NCBI RefSeq assembly: GCF_019112545.1 | Contig: NW_025064927.1 | Span: 116,286-180,285, forward strand | DNA: 64,000 nt | Direction: 5' to 3' | DNA from: Guyanagaster necrorhizus | Lineage: Eukaryota > Basidiomycota > Agaricomycetes > Agaricales > Physalacriaceae | Shown here: positions 47,230 through 61,827 of the stretch, piece by piece | Position numbering within the stretch: the first letter of the stretch is position 1 | Layout of the letters: each line of letters opens with the position of its first letter | Made by a program: the position numbers and the translations under genes | The notes under the pieces: generated by a model | Told to the model about the DNA's origin: nothing | Seen by the model: only the letters and a program-made list of their open reading frames with translations | Database searches by the model: none

Positions 47230-50200
47230 AGAGAATGTATTTTATTGTCTGTTATCACGTGAAGGCGCGTCGCGAAAACTGTAACAGACATGTGATGTAT
47301 CATATCACATCTGTGTGACGGTCTCCTTTTTCCAAGTTCCACCACCGGAAAATACTTGTACAATGCGATTAAAGCGCACTGTTGTTATATATCCTTCTAG
47401 CTGTTGTTAAGTGACTGACAATTTGTCAGGTCTTCAACTTGAGTAAGCCCTCGGCCTCAGCACTAAGCTCAATCTGATGTCGCGGCGAAGGCTCACGTCC
47501 ACTATGAAGACAAAATCTCTTTCTACTGATAGGAACAGTATGCCCCAATATACCACAAGTGTATCATTGAGCTACTTGCCTACATCTATGCAGCCTGACA
47601 AGTCTGTGCAATTTTGTTCGATTCCATGCAACTCTCCGTCAAAGCATCTGTCCAGTTGATGATGTGGTAAAAAAAAAAATGGGTGCACCATGACGTTTGT
47701 CCTCCCCGAAAACAGTTAGTGAGTAACAAATCATTCCTATGAAATCATGATGACATCATTGTCTACAGCTTTTCATTCGGGTACCTTGACATACATCCTA
47801 CTATGTTCGTCAACGTACGAACACATAGATCGATCCATCAACCATCTGTTGTTGTAAATCTGCGATGGACGATGATCCATAATCAAGATATCATGATACG
47901 CCGAGTTGTCTTTCAATGGTATAACGGCTCTGACATTTACGTTTTGTTGGACAATCTTGGGTAATCGATGTATCCATGGGTACACCGGCCACAAGCGATG
48001 TCCGCCTTCATCGTACCCTATTGTTGTACTTCCTCTCTGGCCTACTGCCCCGCGGTTTGCAGCCCTGTCCTTGTTCGTAAGATATACGCCACTCGAAGAT
48101 GATATCATGCCTGATCTTATGATTTCTCGTGAGTATGCATTCGTAACGCTCTACCAAATTAATCACAGTCCTATACCCTACCAGAAGGTCCTGCCATCAT
48201 GGGTTCTGCGTTGGTATCGTTTCTATATATGTGACTACAGTCAAGAAATTCCGACTGCTGTCTCTGGCGATAAGTGGTCCTAGGACATGGGCTCGATGAT
48301 CAGTCTCATTGGAATAACAAGACCCGTCATCGCGGCGGCGGCGGTAATAGTGTCAGGCATCTGAACACCCAAGATACGCTTCCTGGTACGAGATATCCAG
48401 GGGGGGGATATCGTCTGCGTCCGCGATAGGGCTTCATGTACTCATCATACTTCCACGGTACTGGGAAGTCTCAAGGACCTTATACACGGCAAGCAGCGAA
48501 TTTATACTTACGTGACCTCGGTACGCATTGTTCGTCCGCCGTTCTTGGTCTTCCTGAGGTGTTTCCAGCGTCCATAATCCATCCGCATTGTACGTGCTTT
48601 CCCGAATATCGGATAAAATATCCCTCTTTTGTCTTCCTTGGTCTACACACCTGCCAGGGCAGACCGAGAGATGGATTCGAGTGAGTATTTCCTGTCGCTT
48701 CGTACATCTCTCCACATTGGCTGACATCTTTCGATTAACAGCCCCCTTCGGGAAGAATCCCTCTGGCGGATCAGCAGTCGCTTATTCAAGGGTTGAAAGA
48801 GGTATATCCATATGGTCTTTTATCGTCGACTGCTGCTGCTACCAGAAAATGGGGTTGATGATATTAAAAAAAATACGTATTTACCGTGAACCCTAATCTG
48901 AAACCGGGATCTCAATGCTGAGTCTTTGTCAACCATCCCAATGTCGTCTTGAGGATGGTGCATCACGTCTTTGAACGGCCATGGTCCTCGTGGTATAAAA
49001 GCATATCCGTAGGTGAGCACTCATCCCTTCTCTCGGATTTGATCGCTGATATTATCAAGTTGGGCGCGTCAATCACGCGAACTGTGGTGAGGCGCTCATG
49101 GCCTACGCCTATGAAACCTGCATTATTAAGGCCTTGCATTCTTTTGCCTCGGACTCGCGAGAACCACGCTCGGTTGTTCTCTTGGTGCTCTTCTCGAACC
49201 ACAGGACCTCTTGTAGCCTGGAAGCCATCATCATGTTAGCGGAGATGAGCTTATCTAAACCTCCGTGGATAGCTCATCTCAAGGTACACGATCCGAGTCA
49301 CAGCTCTCTCACCCTAGCCAGAAACCATGTTTTCCTTTGTATTTCGCGTGCTTTTTTGGTCTTTTCTGGGATATTTGGCTGCTGTAAACACCGTGCTGTT
49401 CGGATTCTGGTCGCTTCATTCCATGTCGTATATCAAATTTTCTATGTCGTCCCTGGGAGCAGCAGGGCTGAACTTGGACTATAAGATTATATCCCTACAG
49501 AATCGGTAAATATCGTTTCGGCGTATGTCTCCCGCGGTATAAAAAGACTGAAAGAAACCCTGCAAAGCTCCAGGTGCTTTCTTTCCTCCCCTTAGGCTCT
49601 ACATAAGTTCAGGGCCACGGTCTATTCTGGATTTCATCTTAGATGGATGTTGACTTCTACGGCTACTCCTACAACCCCTCACTCCCGACAGCGCCTAGCC
49701 CGAAGGAAGACCGACTCTGCGGTTATTGTCACCCAGACGTCCTGTTCATCTTCGTCAAGTCGCTTGTCGGTAGTTGAGGGCAACTGGGATGGTATAGGAC
49801 TGGACATTCTCTTCGTGGCTGTTTCCGTCAATTTAGGGACATCCGCCAGTGGTGGATGCTAACTCATGTCTTCTCGGAACATTTTCGATACATATTCTAT
49901 ATTGAGTTGGATGCCTTCGTCTCACCAGTCCTCCTTGTTCAACTACAGTTCAATGGCTCTGTATCAAGTACTGTCCATTGCATGTATCATCACCAATCGA
50001 CGCGAAGCTCAGCTCTCGAAGTTATATTGCACTTTCCACTTGATATCCCCCAACCGGAATAATCACTAAATTCGCAAAGTTATCACAATCGGACCTCGGG
50101 GACGAAGGGACGAGGCGCGCAATGACGTAAATTTGGAACGCGTGCGGTAGTCTTCCTTAGAGCGGAATGGTCAGGCGACGTATTAGTGAACGTTCTTCTC

Positions 50201-50760
50201 TTCTCTTCCCGCCTCCCTCCATCATCATTGCTGAGTGAGCAATATTAGTTACCCGGTGACGCCAAACCTAAGCCCGTTTAAATCATAGGCAAGGAAAAAT
50301 TGTTGCGCTCTCCTAGTGTCGGTACTTAAATTAAATGAAATGTTGCGGACATCCATGTACTTTAGCCCCCGTCACGACAAAGTAACGTTGAAGCCTACGA
50401 GCGCATAGATGTTAGGCATCCGATCGTACCTTTGAACATGCAGCCTCAGAGATCTTGAGAGTCAAGAGAGCGCCTAACTCAAGAACCTATTTGAAACTTG
50501 CATCAATTATAATCTGAGTACGCCATGCCCTCGAGCAGTACAAAACAAGAATTCTCATATCAGATTCTCCTCAATCCTCTGTGAAGAATTGTGGGAGATA
50601 TAGCTGATCCAGTGCGGAAGTCTTCGGAAACTTTCGATCGGCGCCTCCGGTACCGCTTTTAGCTGTAAACATTCTCAAAGTGCATTTTAGCTAATCATGA
50701 AGTACAACTTTTTCTGGGACCGCTGGACCCAGTCACCAGTAGTAAATTGAAGACCTTGTC
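47230..50760. other. 3.5 kb with scattered coding-like stretches on the minus strand
   Basis: On the minus strand, in descending order, several stretches have protein-like composition: near 49.1 kb (VRVIDAPNLIISAIKSE), near 48.95 kb (YGYAFIPRGPWPFKDVMHHP), near 48.65 kb (SDRKYSLESISRSALAG) and 48.1-47.8 kb (DILIMDHRPSQIYNNRWLMD). Possible donors and acceptors lie between them, so one spliced gene of unknown family is conceivable. I could not confirm a start, a stop or a continuous frame. From 49.5 to 50.7 kb nothing is seen. Confidence 0.3.
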
Positions 50761-50900
50761 AAAAGTTACAAAACAACTGATGAAGAGCAAGACAAGTGAA
50801 GAAAGTGGTATAGTGCAGGGTGGTGGTAACAATGGTTATGACATGAGGCGATGAGACGACCCGCAAATCATGCCTCGGAAAACACGAAGACGGATCGGAA

Positions 50901-51871
50901 TTAGAGCTCATCGCACCAGGGGAGGTCGTCGTCGTCGCCGTCATCGTCATCACCGTCATCCCCACCGTCAGTGGAAGCGGCGGAAGATGCAGCAGAAGCC
51001 GCCGTTGAGGAAGAGGTTGTCGCGTAAGTTAGAGTTGTAACGGGAGCAACAGCAGCAGAAGTTGTAACAGGGATTACGGTAGAAGATGTAACAGGAGTGA
51101 TGGTAGAAGATGTAACGGGAGTGATGGTAGAAGATGTAACGGGAGTGATGGTAGAAGATGTAACGGGAGTGATGGTAGAAGGCGTAATGGGTGTTGCGGT
51201 AGAAACTGTGGATGAAGTCGAGGCGGACATCGCGGCAGTGGCGGTGGACGGGATGGCTGTAGCCGCGACGGACGATCCTGCAGGAGGAACTGCAATCGTA
51301 GAGGCCACACAAAGAACCTGGTGTAATTGGGTCCGTTAAAACGAGGTGACATCGTGGGTAAAAGACAAATCACCTCGCCAATGTAAATGTTAGTACATTG
51401 GTCATTGATGTTGGGGTTGTTGTTGTAAAACGTCGCCTCATCGACGGTGAACTTGGTCGTGATGCCCTCACATGTATCGTCAGCTTCGACGACATATGTC
51501 TCTGTACAATCTTCGCCTGAATAACCAAGGCAGATGTTTGCACCGATTTCAAGATTTGAACACGCGCTGTTGATGTAGCCTGCGTTGATCGTGGCCAGCT
51601 GGTATCTGAATACGGCGATGTCAGCCCGGAGATCGATGACTAGGGAGTGAGGAGCTCACGTAGAGACATTGTTTGCCGCAGAAATGCTGTCACAAATATC
51701 ACCATCCTGGATGGTATAGTTGCGGGTACATTGAGCAACGACAGCTATTTTGCAAGGCAAAAAAGGATCAGCATTCAAGACGAACATCAAATTGAGCATG
51801 AAAATCAACTCACACCGTGCAACAAAAGGAAGGGCGACGATGGCGAACGAGAGCGCCTTGGAAGAGAACAT
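50901..51871 (-). CDS. Secreted LysM-domain protein with Ser/Thr repeats and acidic tail
   Basis: Four exons (51871-51814, 51744-51660, 51605-51374, 51317-50901) give 263 residues. A signal peptide (MFSSKALSFAIVALPFVA) precedes the first LysM domain (CTRNYTIQDGDICDSISAAN, ending IGANICLG). The second LysM follows directly (CTETYVVEADDTCEGITTKF, ending IGEVLCVA). LysM domains bind chitin-type N-acetylglucosamine polymers. Fungal secreted LysM proteins may protect the wall or mask chitin. The second half is a Ser/Thr/Ala/Pro-rich linker with about five TITPVTSS octapeptides, probably O-glycosylated. The end is a run of Asp and Gly followed by LPWCDEL. No GPI site or C-terminal hydrophobic tail is visible, so secretion is more likely than anchoring. 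Confidence 0.85.
51078..51180 (+). repeat. 24-bp tandem repeat inside the LysM gene
   Basis: The unit ggtagaagatgtaacgggag plus tgat repeats four times with near-perfect identity and a fifth partial copy. It encodes the TITPVTSS octapeptide on the minus strand. Near-identity of the copies implies recent expansion or homogenisation. Confidence 0.85.
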
Positions 51872-52648
51872 GGCTATTATTTGTAAAGAACGGGAGGGAA
51901 AAAAAGAAAGACAAGTGAACGTGGTGGTGGTAAGGAAGAAACCTTGATGGGTGAGAATTTTTGTTGCCCAGAAAGTGCCAGAGGTCTGCTCGGCAATTTC
52001 CCGACTTGGTCATGTTACGGGCCGTTGACTAGGCGACGCCATTGCGATATTCGCTCAACGCCAAGATCAATCGCGGAGCACGTCAAATTCGGCGATTCGA
52101 GCACATAAAATTGGTGTCCTGCGCCGTTTTATTCAGGCCTTTTTCTGATTTTTAGAAAGACGGCTGAAAACTGTAGGCTACTGTATGCACAATAATCTGC
52201 GGGTACCTGGACTTGATATTCATCGTTTACAATAGTGACTTTAAGGGGGCTGTTTGAACTGGAGATGACGCGGCTATGTATCATCATCAAGGGGTATAAA
52301 CGTTGAACCTCCTACATCATGATATCTCTTTGCATGATGAACTGTGGCGTAGAAGCAAAAAAAAAAGGGATTAATTGCTGGTAATTCTGGAGAGGGTGCT
52401 GAGCGTCAATACACTATTCTGCTATTCTGTGGCTTGTTCCGTCATTCGGGGGGGCTGGCGGCGTTCCACGTAAAGCGTTAGTAGAGCGGTGCCAAGTTGG
52501 TTAAAATTCAAAAAAGTGGGCAAAATCATTATAATATCCAAGTTGACAGCTGTTGTTTCGACCGGGTGGAAGCAACGGAACACCGGGAGAAATTACGTAA
52601 TGCAGAAATTCCACGCACCCTCTTCATTTCTCTCATTCCACCTAATAC
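51872..52648. other. Divergent intergenic region, LysM and DUF2358-like genes
   Basis: About 780 bp between two divergent starts. No supported ORF. Short A-runs near 52358. It probably holds both promoters. Confidence 0.4.
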
Positions 52649-53638
52649 ATGTCATTGAGACTTGTTGCACCATCAAGACTCTTTCTTTTCCAACGTCCAG
52701 TATTCGTTTCTCAGATTCGTAATGCGTCGACGGAACTAGGCCTTCGACAAGCTTCGCCGCCAGATTCTAGTCCTGGGCCGCAACCCCAGAAGGAAGAAAT
52801 GTCTGACCACGAATGGGATTTGCGGACAGGTGCGTCGCCTGCACTCGTCTGTAGCCGACACTGATGCTACCTTCAGAACAGGTCGTGCCATCGACATTAT
52901 CCACCAGACTTTGCCAGATTTCTTCAAGACTGGACTCGTCACGTCTATCGACGAGGCCACAGGACAGCTGAATTCGTCCTCTGTACTCTTGGGGATGCAG
53001 CATATATACAGTCCAAAGATACGGCTGTCGTACACTCCACCGGTGCAGCTGCCTTCGCCCTTTCCACAGACTCTTCATATAGAAGGTTCGTCGCCGTGCA
53101 GCCCAACTTAATATATGCCAATTCTTCTTAGGTCTTCCTCTCTACCTCGCTTCGTCGGCCTTCGTTCGACACACGCTCAGTGCATTATACTCGGATCTCC
53201 AGCTCACTTTGCAAAAGTTCTCCGTTGACGGTTCGCGCGCCAGCTTGTCTGACGCCGAACCCTCTAGTCAAGTCGAGAAGAGTCGCGACAAACGCCTTAC
53301 CGTCCTGTTTCGCGTAAATGGAATAGCGAGAGTCAGTGGGAGCGAGGGCGTGTGGGATGTGTGAGCCGCTTCCACTTCGCCTGCTGTGACGCGTGGTTGA
53401 TATCCCAGCTAGGCACTCGACATACACGTTTTCACCACTGTCCGGCTTGATTCACATTCATTCCATCAATTCGATCGAACCTTCTCCTCATCTCGCCGTA
53501 TATGACACGTTAAGGTCCAATCTCGGTGGTATGTTTGGATGGGGGGGCAAGGCGGGACCTGCAGCATGTCGTGATATCGACGGAGGCTCTGAAAAAAGAC
53601 CTGCATTAGACACTTCCTCTTCATCCCGATCAATATAG
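52649..53638 (+). CDS. Mitochondrial DUF2358-like (C6orf136-type) protein
   Basis: Four exons; intron 1 begins at 52830, intron 2 near 53085, and intron 3 near 53362 (donor gtgagc). The start MSLRLVAPSRLFLFQRPVFV is Arg-rich and Ser-rich with few acids, consistent with a mitochondrial presequence. The core runs WDLRTGRAIDIIHQTLPDFF, YSPKIRLSYTPP, EGLPLYLASSAFVRHTLSAL, KRLTVLFRVNGIARVSGS and HSTYTFSPLSGLIHIHSINS. The pattern of a helix with LPDFF then a beta-rich cone ending in HIHSI fits an NTF2-like domain. I recall it as DUF2358, known in animal C6orf136. The family name is from memory. Function is unknown. Confidence 0.55.
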
Positions 53639-55046
53639 CCATGTTCAATGCAAACCTTTCATGTATTGTAATATTTCCGTCTATCTTTCCATCTCTTTTA
53701 CTCATACATATTCAACAGATACACGTTGTACTATAAATGTAGCCCAACTCATCATACTTGCCTCGTATCTTGGTCTGTCTTTGTGTGATTCCTTAATCGT
53801 TGTCAACGATCCTCGTGCATACTCTATATACATCTTTTTGTGCGTGTCCCGGTCACGAGCCTATCTTTGCATCGTCATGGTTTTATAGAAAACGGCCGTT
53901 TTGAGATGCCGATCCCTCTCTTCTAGTCTGGATAGTATGCGGACTGTCATTCCAATACACAAGAACTTGTCAGGGCTCGATTACCCTTACCCTTGTAATT
54001 TCAGGTGAGTAGCCATCTTCACTACGAAGTCTTGTCTTCTGAGCTAGTTTTGCAGAATTGTGGATTCTTACTCCTCCCAGTTTTCGCTACGACGAGCCAG
54101 AATGCCACCTCTTGCTCCTCAGTACGTATCTAGACCCCTAAGAGAGTGCGATCGTTGCTTCGCGTAGCGTATGTGGCAGATGCCATTGGTTATTTTTGCA
54201 AAGAACAATGCCGGGAAGATCTTGGGTGCAATGACGACTCTCATCTTTTGTACATCGGGGCGATCGCTTGGTCTGGTATCGATGATGCTAAAGTATCCAA
54301 TTCAGTATAGCCTTGCGTGGTTATGCGCCAAAGAACCCAACACTTTTTTTGCAGGCGCGATGTCAGGAAAATAGGTAGTTATACCCTCAAGAACAAAATG
54401 ATTGGTGCATCGACGGCGGCGTATCTTCTCAACTGGTGAAGGGTGCCTGAAGCGGTGCATGTTCGTTTCTCTCAGCCTTGTGTACCGACTTAATGGCCAA
54501 GACTCTGATGTGGGCTGTCATAAGGAAGGATTTGGGCCTGTCATACCTCTTTGCATCTGGAAAATCATCATTCCGTAGAGGAATTGCTTTCATCCATGAG
54601 GATCACCATTTCTTCTTGTGTTCCACAAGTCCAAGAAGCAACGTTGAATTTTACCCGAGAGCTACACATTCCATATATTTGAACAGTAAAACTGTATTAC
54701 AAGGAGTAGCAGTATACATGTACATAGTAGAGCACTATATTAGCCCATTAAACGAGGCGTGTTGCGGGTCACCAATTCGGATCATCGTCATCATAATGTT
54801 CTATAAGTGACATAAATTGACGAGTGTACCGAATGCCAAATAAATAGTTTAGTGCGGTATAGTTATGTCCGTACAAATAAATGAATGCAAATAATGGGCA
54901 TGAACGTGAAAGCCACTTTGACAATGAATCACCCCAAAAAAATAAAATAAACAGCTGTACGACAGCGCGGGTACCCGAAGAACACGAAGTAAAACATGGG
55001 TTCGTGGCTGGTGGTGGCGAAGAAAAACAGTGGGAGGGCATCAATC
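53639..55046. other. 1.4 kb unassigned; possible small plus-strand gene
   Basis: A plus-strand start at 53938 (MRTVIPIHKNLSGLDYPYP) has a gtgagt donor and a tttgcag acceptor about 50 nt apart near 54003-54052. A further coding-like stretch lies near 54165 (IGYFCKEQCREDLGCNDDSH). No domain is recognised and the 3' end is not resolved. Confidence 0.25.
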
Positions 55047-56335
55047 CTAATTTTCAGAATATGCAGGTGGAGGCAGCTTTTCCGCAACGACCCTGCTCTG
55101 CGCTCTCTTCTCATCTGCGTAGCGCTGTGACGGCGACGAGGACATCGACATTGTACTGCTACCGGCAACAGGTTCTGTGGCCATTCCAGTGCCTAATCCT
55201 GCAAAATTGACATCGCCCGTTGATGATGCATACAGCGACTCGTGATAGGGAGTGAAAGGGGTGCTCTCATGACCGGGATTGGCTACCATCAATGGATGTG
55301 AAGACGGCACCACCGCGCTAGAGACGGATCCACTGCCGGCATGTCCTTTGTAGGAGGAATTCGCAGCGGCCATTAGTGGGAACGTGGAAGACGCCGCTGT
55401 CACGGGAAGAGATGGAAGGAATCCGCTGACACTGCTGGTAGAGACGTGCGAGTACCTGAAGTCTGAAGACGGTGCGGGTGGAGAGAATGGAGTGGATAAT
55501 GTTTGTGCTCCGATATCATCCCATGGCTTGTCGAGCGTAGCCTGAGTGTTGGATGTGTTTTGCCGCCGTCGATAACAGAAGAAGAAGATACCGATGGCTG
55601 CCAACAGGGTGACGGCACCAAGTGCAGCACCGAGGGCGATACCCAAGACATTGGTTCCCGAACTGTTGCCACTGACAGAGCTACTGGTTGCTGCTGCAGA
55701 AGCAGAAGCGGAAGAAGAAGCGGAAGCAGAAGAAGACGTGGCAGTCTCGGAACCGTTATCGACAGTGTAACTATCAGAATGGTGAGCACAGGCTCAGGCA
55801 AAAAGCTGCAAGTACGCTCACATAAATCCATCCACGACTATCCAGTTACCTGACGGCGCCATCGAGACAACGACTTGATGCGAAGAGTTTGACAGCCCAG
55901 TCTTGCCCCACCGTACAGCATACGGCGATGATTCTGAACCGCCAGCTTCGGTCGTTGAAGCGACGGGATCCGTGAGGTTGAGGGTAGTCTCATCCCCACC
56001 GTCTATCGTAATCGTTGAGTTGACCCAGTACGGCCACAAAGGGGAAAGATAATATACAGCGACACCTTTTGAAAGGGAGAAGACGCGTCAGAACTCGACG
56101 AAAAAATTAGGCACTAGCGTGATGCACCTGTAAATGTGAAGGTAGCAGAAGCTGAGCTTTCACTGCTCAATGTATGGCTACCCCCGTAGTCCAACGAGGA
56201 CGTATGGCTGCTGCTATTATCCCAGGTTCCTTGGTAGTTAATCATGCTGATGTCAGTATCATCGATCGTTATATTCGTGAGGGCCCATGAAAGAGATAAA
56301 CAGAGAGAAAAGGACAAGAAAGACGAGCACTTCAT
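55047..56335 (-). CDS. Single-pass surface protein with PPxY-containing tail
   Basis: Three exons. The start is set at the ATG giving MKCSSFLSFSLCLSLSWALT, a clear signal peptide; no ATG lies upstream in frame before the ORF limit. A beta-rich ectodomain follows (NITIDDTDISMINYQGTWDN, later VNSTITIDGGDETTLNLTDP) with several N-glycosylation sequons. A Ser/Ala-rich stalk leads to one membrane helix (VLGIALGAALGAVTLLAAIG, IFFF) with a basic stop-transfer CYRRRQ. The cytosolic tail of about 150 residues ends LPPPAYSEN, a PPxY motif of the kind bound by WW-domain ubiquitin ligases. This architecture is common in agaricomycetes, with no defined function that I know. A cell-surface sensor or adhesin is a guess. 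Confidence 0.75.
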
Positions 56336-57261
56336 CACGAAGACTGGCAAAGGTGAAAAGGGTCAAAGGGACCTTGCCAGGACGAAAGGGTTTGGAAGAA
56401 AAGGGAGGTTAGGCGGTGCTGTAACAAGTTTAGCCGATGCGCCCTAGGACAGGTAGACCTTGCTTTGTCAAAATTGGGGCCATCACTTCTATGAAAGTCT
56501 GTTTACCTCGTGATTATACGTCAAACGAAATTTGGAGAATAGGACGTCCCCGGACATCAGCATTAGAAAAGCCGTCTAGCTTGCTTTCTGCGACCGTCCC
56601 AAGTTGAGGAGGATGAATTAACGTCTGATAAGTGTTTCATGTTCATGTAAGATATGACGGGAGCAGTGCTGCCTGCAGGGGGGTGAGCCCAGATCCAACT
56701 AGGTAAGTACAACCTGTAAATACCTCGGATTTGAATTGAAGTGCCCGATAACAAACAATCTTTTCCGGGACAATGAAACACGAAGTATATTGAGATATTT
56801 GAACAGGGGAGAACCCCGTCGGGTTCCACGGCGCAACACGGGCAATCATTCTGTCCAAGATGCTATCCGTATCCATGGAATCTCGGAACCGTACCGCTAA
56901 CTTACATGCAGGGTGGTGCTCTGGGCCTTCGTGGTAGTTCACGAACAAGGCGGGACTGATTTTCTCGCGAAGTTCGCAGCACACGTGAACGGTGGTGGTA
57001 CCGTGACTGCCAAATAACGGAAACTCGACGCGTCCCTGGCAAGTCACCAGTTTCTTCTCGCCCCCAAGGACTTTTCTTTCACAGATGGTCGTGTCAAATA
57101 AATCTAAAGAAAGTTCATCTGGATCATTATTCTTCCACTGGGAGACTCTGTTTTTGGTCGTGCACTCGACGCCCTATTTTTAACGTTCCGTCGGAATACC
57201 TTCAGAGAATCTTTCTCCCATGGAACTGTCACAGGCTCTGCACAGAATGAAGAATGCAGAG
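56336..57261 (-). other. Unassigned minus-strand ORF, possible C2-like fragment
   Basis: From about 57170 down to 56900 the minus strand is open with protein-like sequence (KNNDPDELSLDLFDTT, then VEFPLFGSHGTTTVHVCCEL). It ends at a good donor (gtaagt near 56907). The start of this stretch resembles the first strands of a C2 domain, but this is weak. No 5' exon was found. It may be a relic. Confidence 0.3.
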
Positions 57262-57262
57262 G

Positions 57263-57269
57263 TATAAAA
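57263..57269 (+). promoter_or_regulatory. TATA-like box of the first GMC gene
   Basis: The sequence ggtataaaaacg lies about 40 bp before the start codon at 57308, a usual position for a fungal core promoter with a short leader. Confidence 0.5.
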
Positions 57270-57307
57270 ACGTCTTCTCAGAGACTCAAGCATGCAAAAT
57301 TTCAGAT

Positions 57308-59600
<2,293 letters not shown>

Positions 59601-61827
59601 TTGGCCCGCCGCCCTTATGTCGATTGAACGATCAAGAATTTCGGGAGACAACACAGAACTGAGTTCTTGTCAGTGGGACTCACATCTCCAAATAATTGAG
59701 TCAATCATTTCCTAGTCTCGTACCTGTGCAATAACAAGTGTTTGCTTGTGGCACTGTAAGACTGGTTTGGCACAAGATTTTCCGGATATAACGATATCTT
59801 GACGCTGGCGCCAATTTTGGGCTTCGCGCAAAAAATTGGCGGGTATACAACAAATGTGAAGGACTAAGTTTGACCTGTTTGTGACATCCCTCAATTCCCC
59901 TAGGCCGAAGATTGATCATGGCTTGCAGGGAAAATGTCTTCGAGTTCAGGCTCATCAAATCTCGAAACCTGATAGCTTTCGCAAGTATCTATGCCCGCGT
60001 TTGTCCCTCGATGTTATCTGCTGCATCCAAGAATTTTAGAATACTCAAAGTTCCCCGTCATCTTCAACGCATTTCTCTTGAAGCCCCCGCATCCACCGCT
60101 CTCACTATGGTACATTACATCGACGTGCATCGATGTGCAATGGAATTGTCTCGTACAGATCCTAGCATGAAACTTTCTACCCCCGTCATGAGCCACTGGC
60201 CAACGGCAATGGACCTCATGGCTCATGGTACAAGTCACGGAAATGGAATCTACCACAAACCACGGCCTCGATTTCCGACAACGGGTGCTAGAGGCCTTAT
60301 CAGGTTTCCTCTGTGCCTCCCATTTCGTAATACCCAAATCTCCTTTCGGAAGCACCATTCTCGACCAGCGTGGCTTTGCTTCCACTGAAATTCGCATCTG
60401 GGCACATTGCGTACGCCACGACATTTCGGAACATGCATTGAAGTCATCGGCAGAGCTTCTGATGGTATTTATTGCAATTCAAGATCCAAGGGATGCAAAG
60501 TTCAAAGACATTAACAAACAAATGGCTGGTTGTATCGTTCTTCTTTGTTGCGTTGCCCGGCAGGAAATATAGAAAGAAAGAGTGTACGCTGCCGTTGATT
60601 TGGACTGAATGTCATCTCCGAGTCGTTGCAGAAACTAAGGCGTACATTTAATTTTAACAGCGATTCAGGTGCACGAAGATACCAAGCTCGGTATATCACT
60701 TAAAAATGTCTGTTGTTTGCGTCATCATCTTTTCATCTAGAAGATCTTTTTATACACCTAATCCGTGTAACTATTTCTTCCCCATGCGATAGATGGGCGA
60801 CTCTAACCTTTAATACACGGTACTTTTAAGCCCGTATGGTATGGATTGACGTGATTGATTATAGTTTGTCAACACAATTGTACCTCGAAATCTCTTCTTC
60901 CTCACATGGCCTGAGAGCGAGTGGTGCCTCCCCGAATAACGGTGGAGAGCTGTTAGCCTCTTCCGCTAATGATGTAAGTATAGTGTATAGTATGCAGACT
61001 CGAGTAATTAAAGCTAATATTGAAAATCTAAGTAACCAACATCCACCGTTATAGATCATGTTGGCCGTGCATGGATTGAACTAAGGAACGCTTCTCAAAG
61101 CAGGCTCAAGAACTTGAACGGCAAGAGCCGACCGATTGCTTTCCTTAAGTTTAACTTTAACCGTACTACGCCGACAGCAAAATTTCGAGTTCTAAGCCCA
61201 GGTGGCGACCATCCATCAAGTGCAGGTATGTACAAGTGACGCTTCATTATAACTTGACCTTACGCTTGGGTGAAAGGTCGACGAAATGGTGTATTGGATG
61301 GTCCCATGACATTGACTCGAAGCGGTGACCTGGCTTGTTCCTGAACCTCACTGGCATATGCATGTTCTAACCTCCGTTCCAGATGAGCCTTACCTGTTTC
61401 AATACAATCCATTCTTGTACCATCGCATTGTTTCTAGCTCATTAGCACCTGTAGCATTCATCATGTCACATTGATCGGTGTATATCCGATGTTTCGATAA
61501 CTATATCCCAAACTACTTTCCCTCCTCCTCTTATGACCGGCTCGAGAGGCATATCGTCGAAACATCAATAACGGTATCGATTTATAATCAAAGGGATGTC
61601 CTGACTTATTACTACTAATATCGGACAACATTTCCGGCGCCTTCTCTAACGAACTGACTTGAGAATTTTCCTGTCAGGTGCACCAAGTTTCTTCGGTCAA
61701 GATCCGCCGCTTCTAACTTTCCCATAGGGCATGTCACAAGCTTTAAAAACGTACTTACAAGGATTTCCTGTCTATGCATTCGTATCATCATTTCCCCCAA
61801 GGTTGCCTGCCTCGAAAACTTTTCACA
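59601..61827. other. Spacer between the two GMC genes, unassigned ORFs
   Basis: Overlapping plus-strand open stretches at 59912-60388 and 60225-60572 have some protein-like composition (LTMVHYIDVHRCAMELSRTD, and FLCASHFVIPKSPFGSTILD), but no family is recognised and no splice-linked gene was built. From 60.6 to 61.8 kb nothing is seen except the AT-rich promoter of the second GMC gene. Confidence 0.3.

Noticed and set aside
51078..51180. Direct repeats as a possible CRISPR array
   Set aside because: The units are contiguous with no spacers and encode a protein repeat in a eukaryotic gene.
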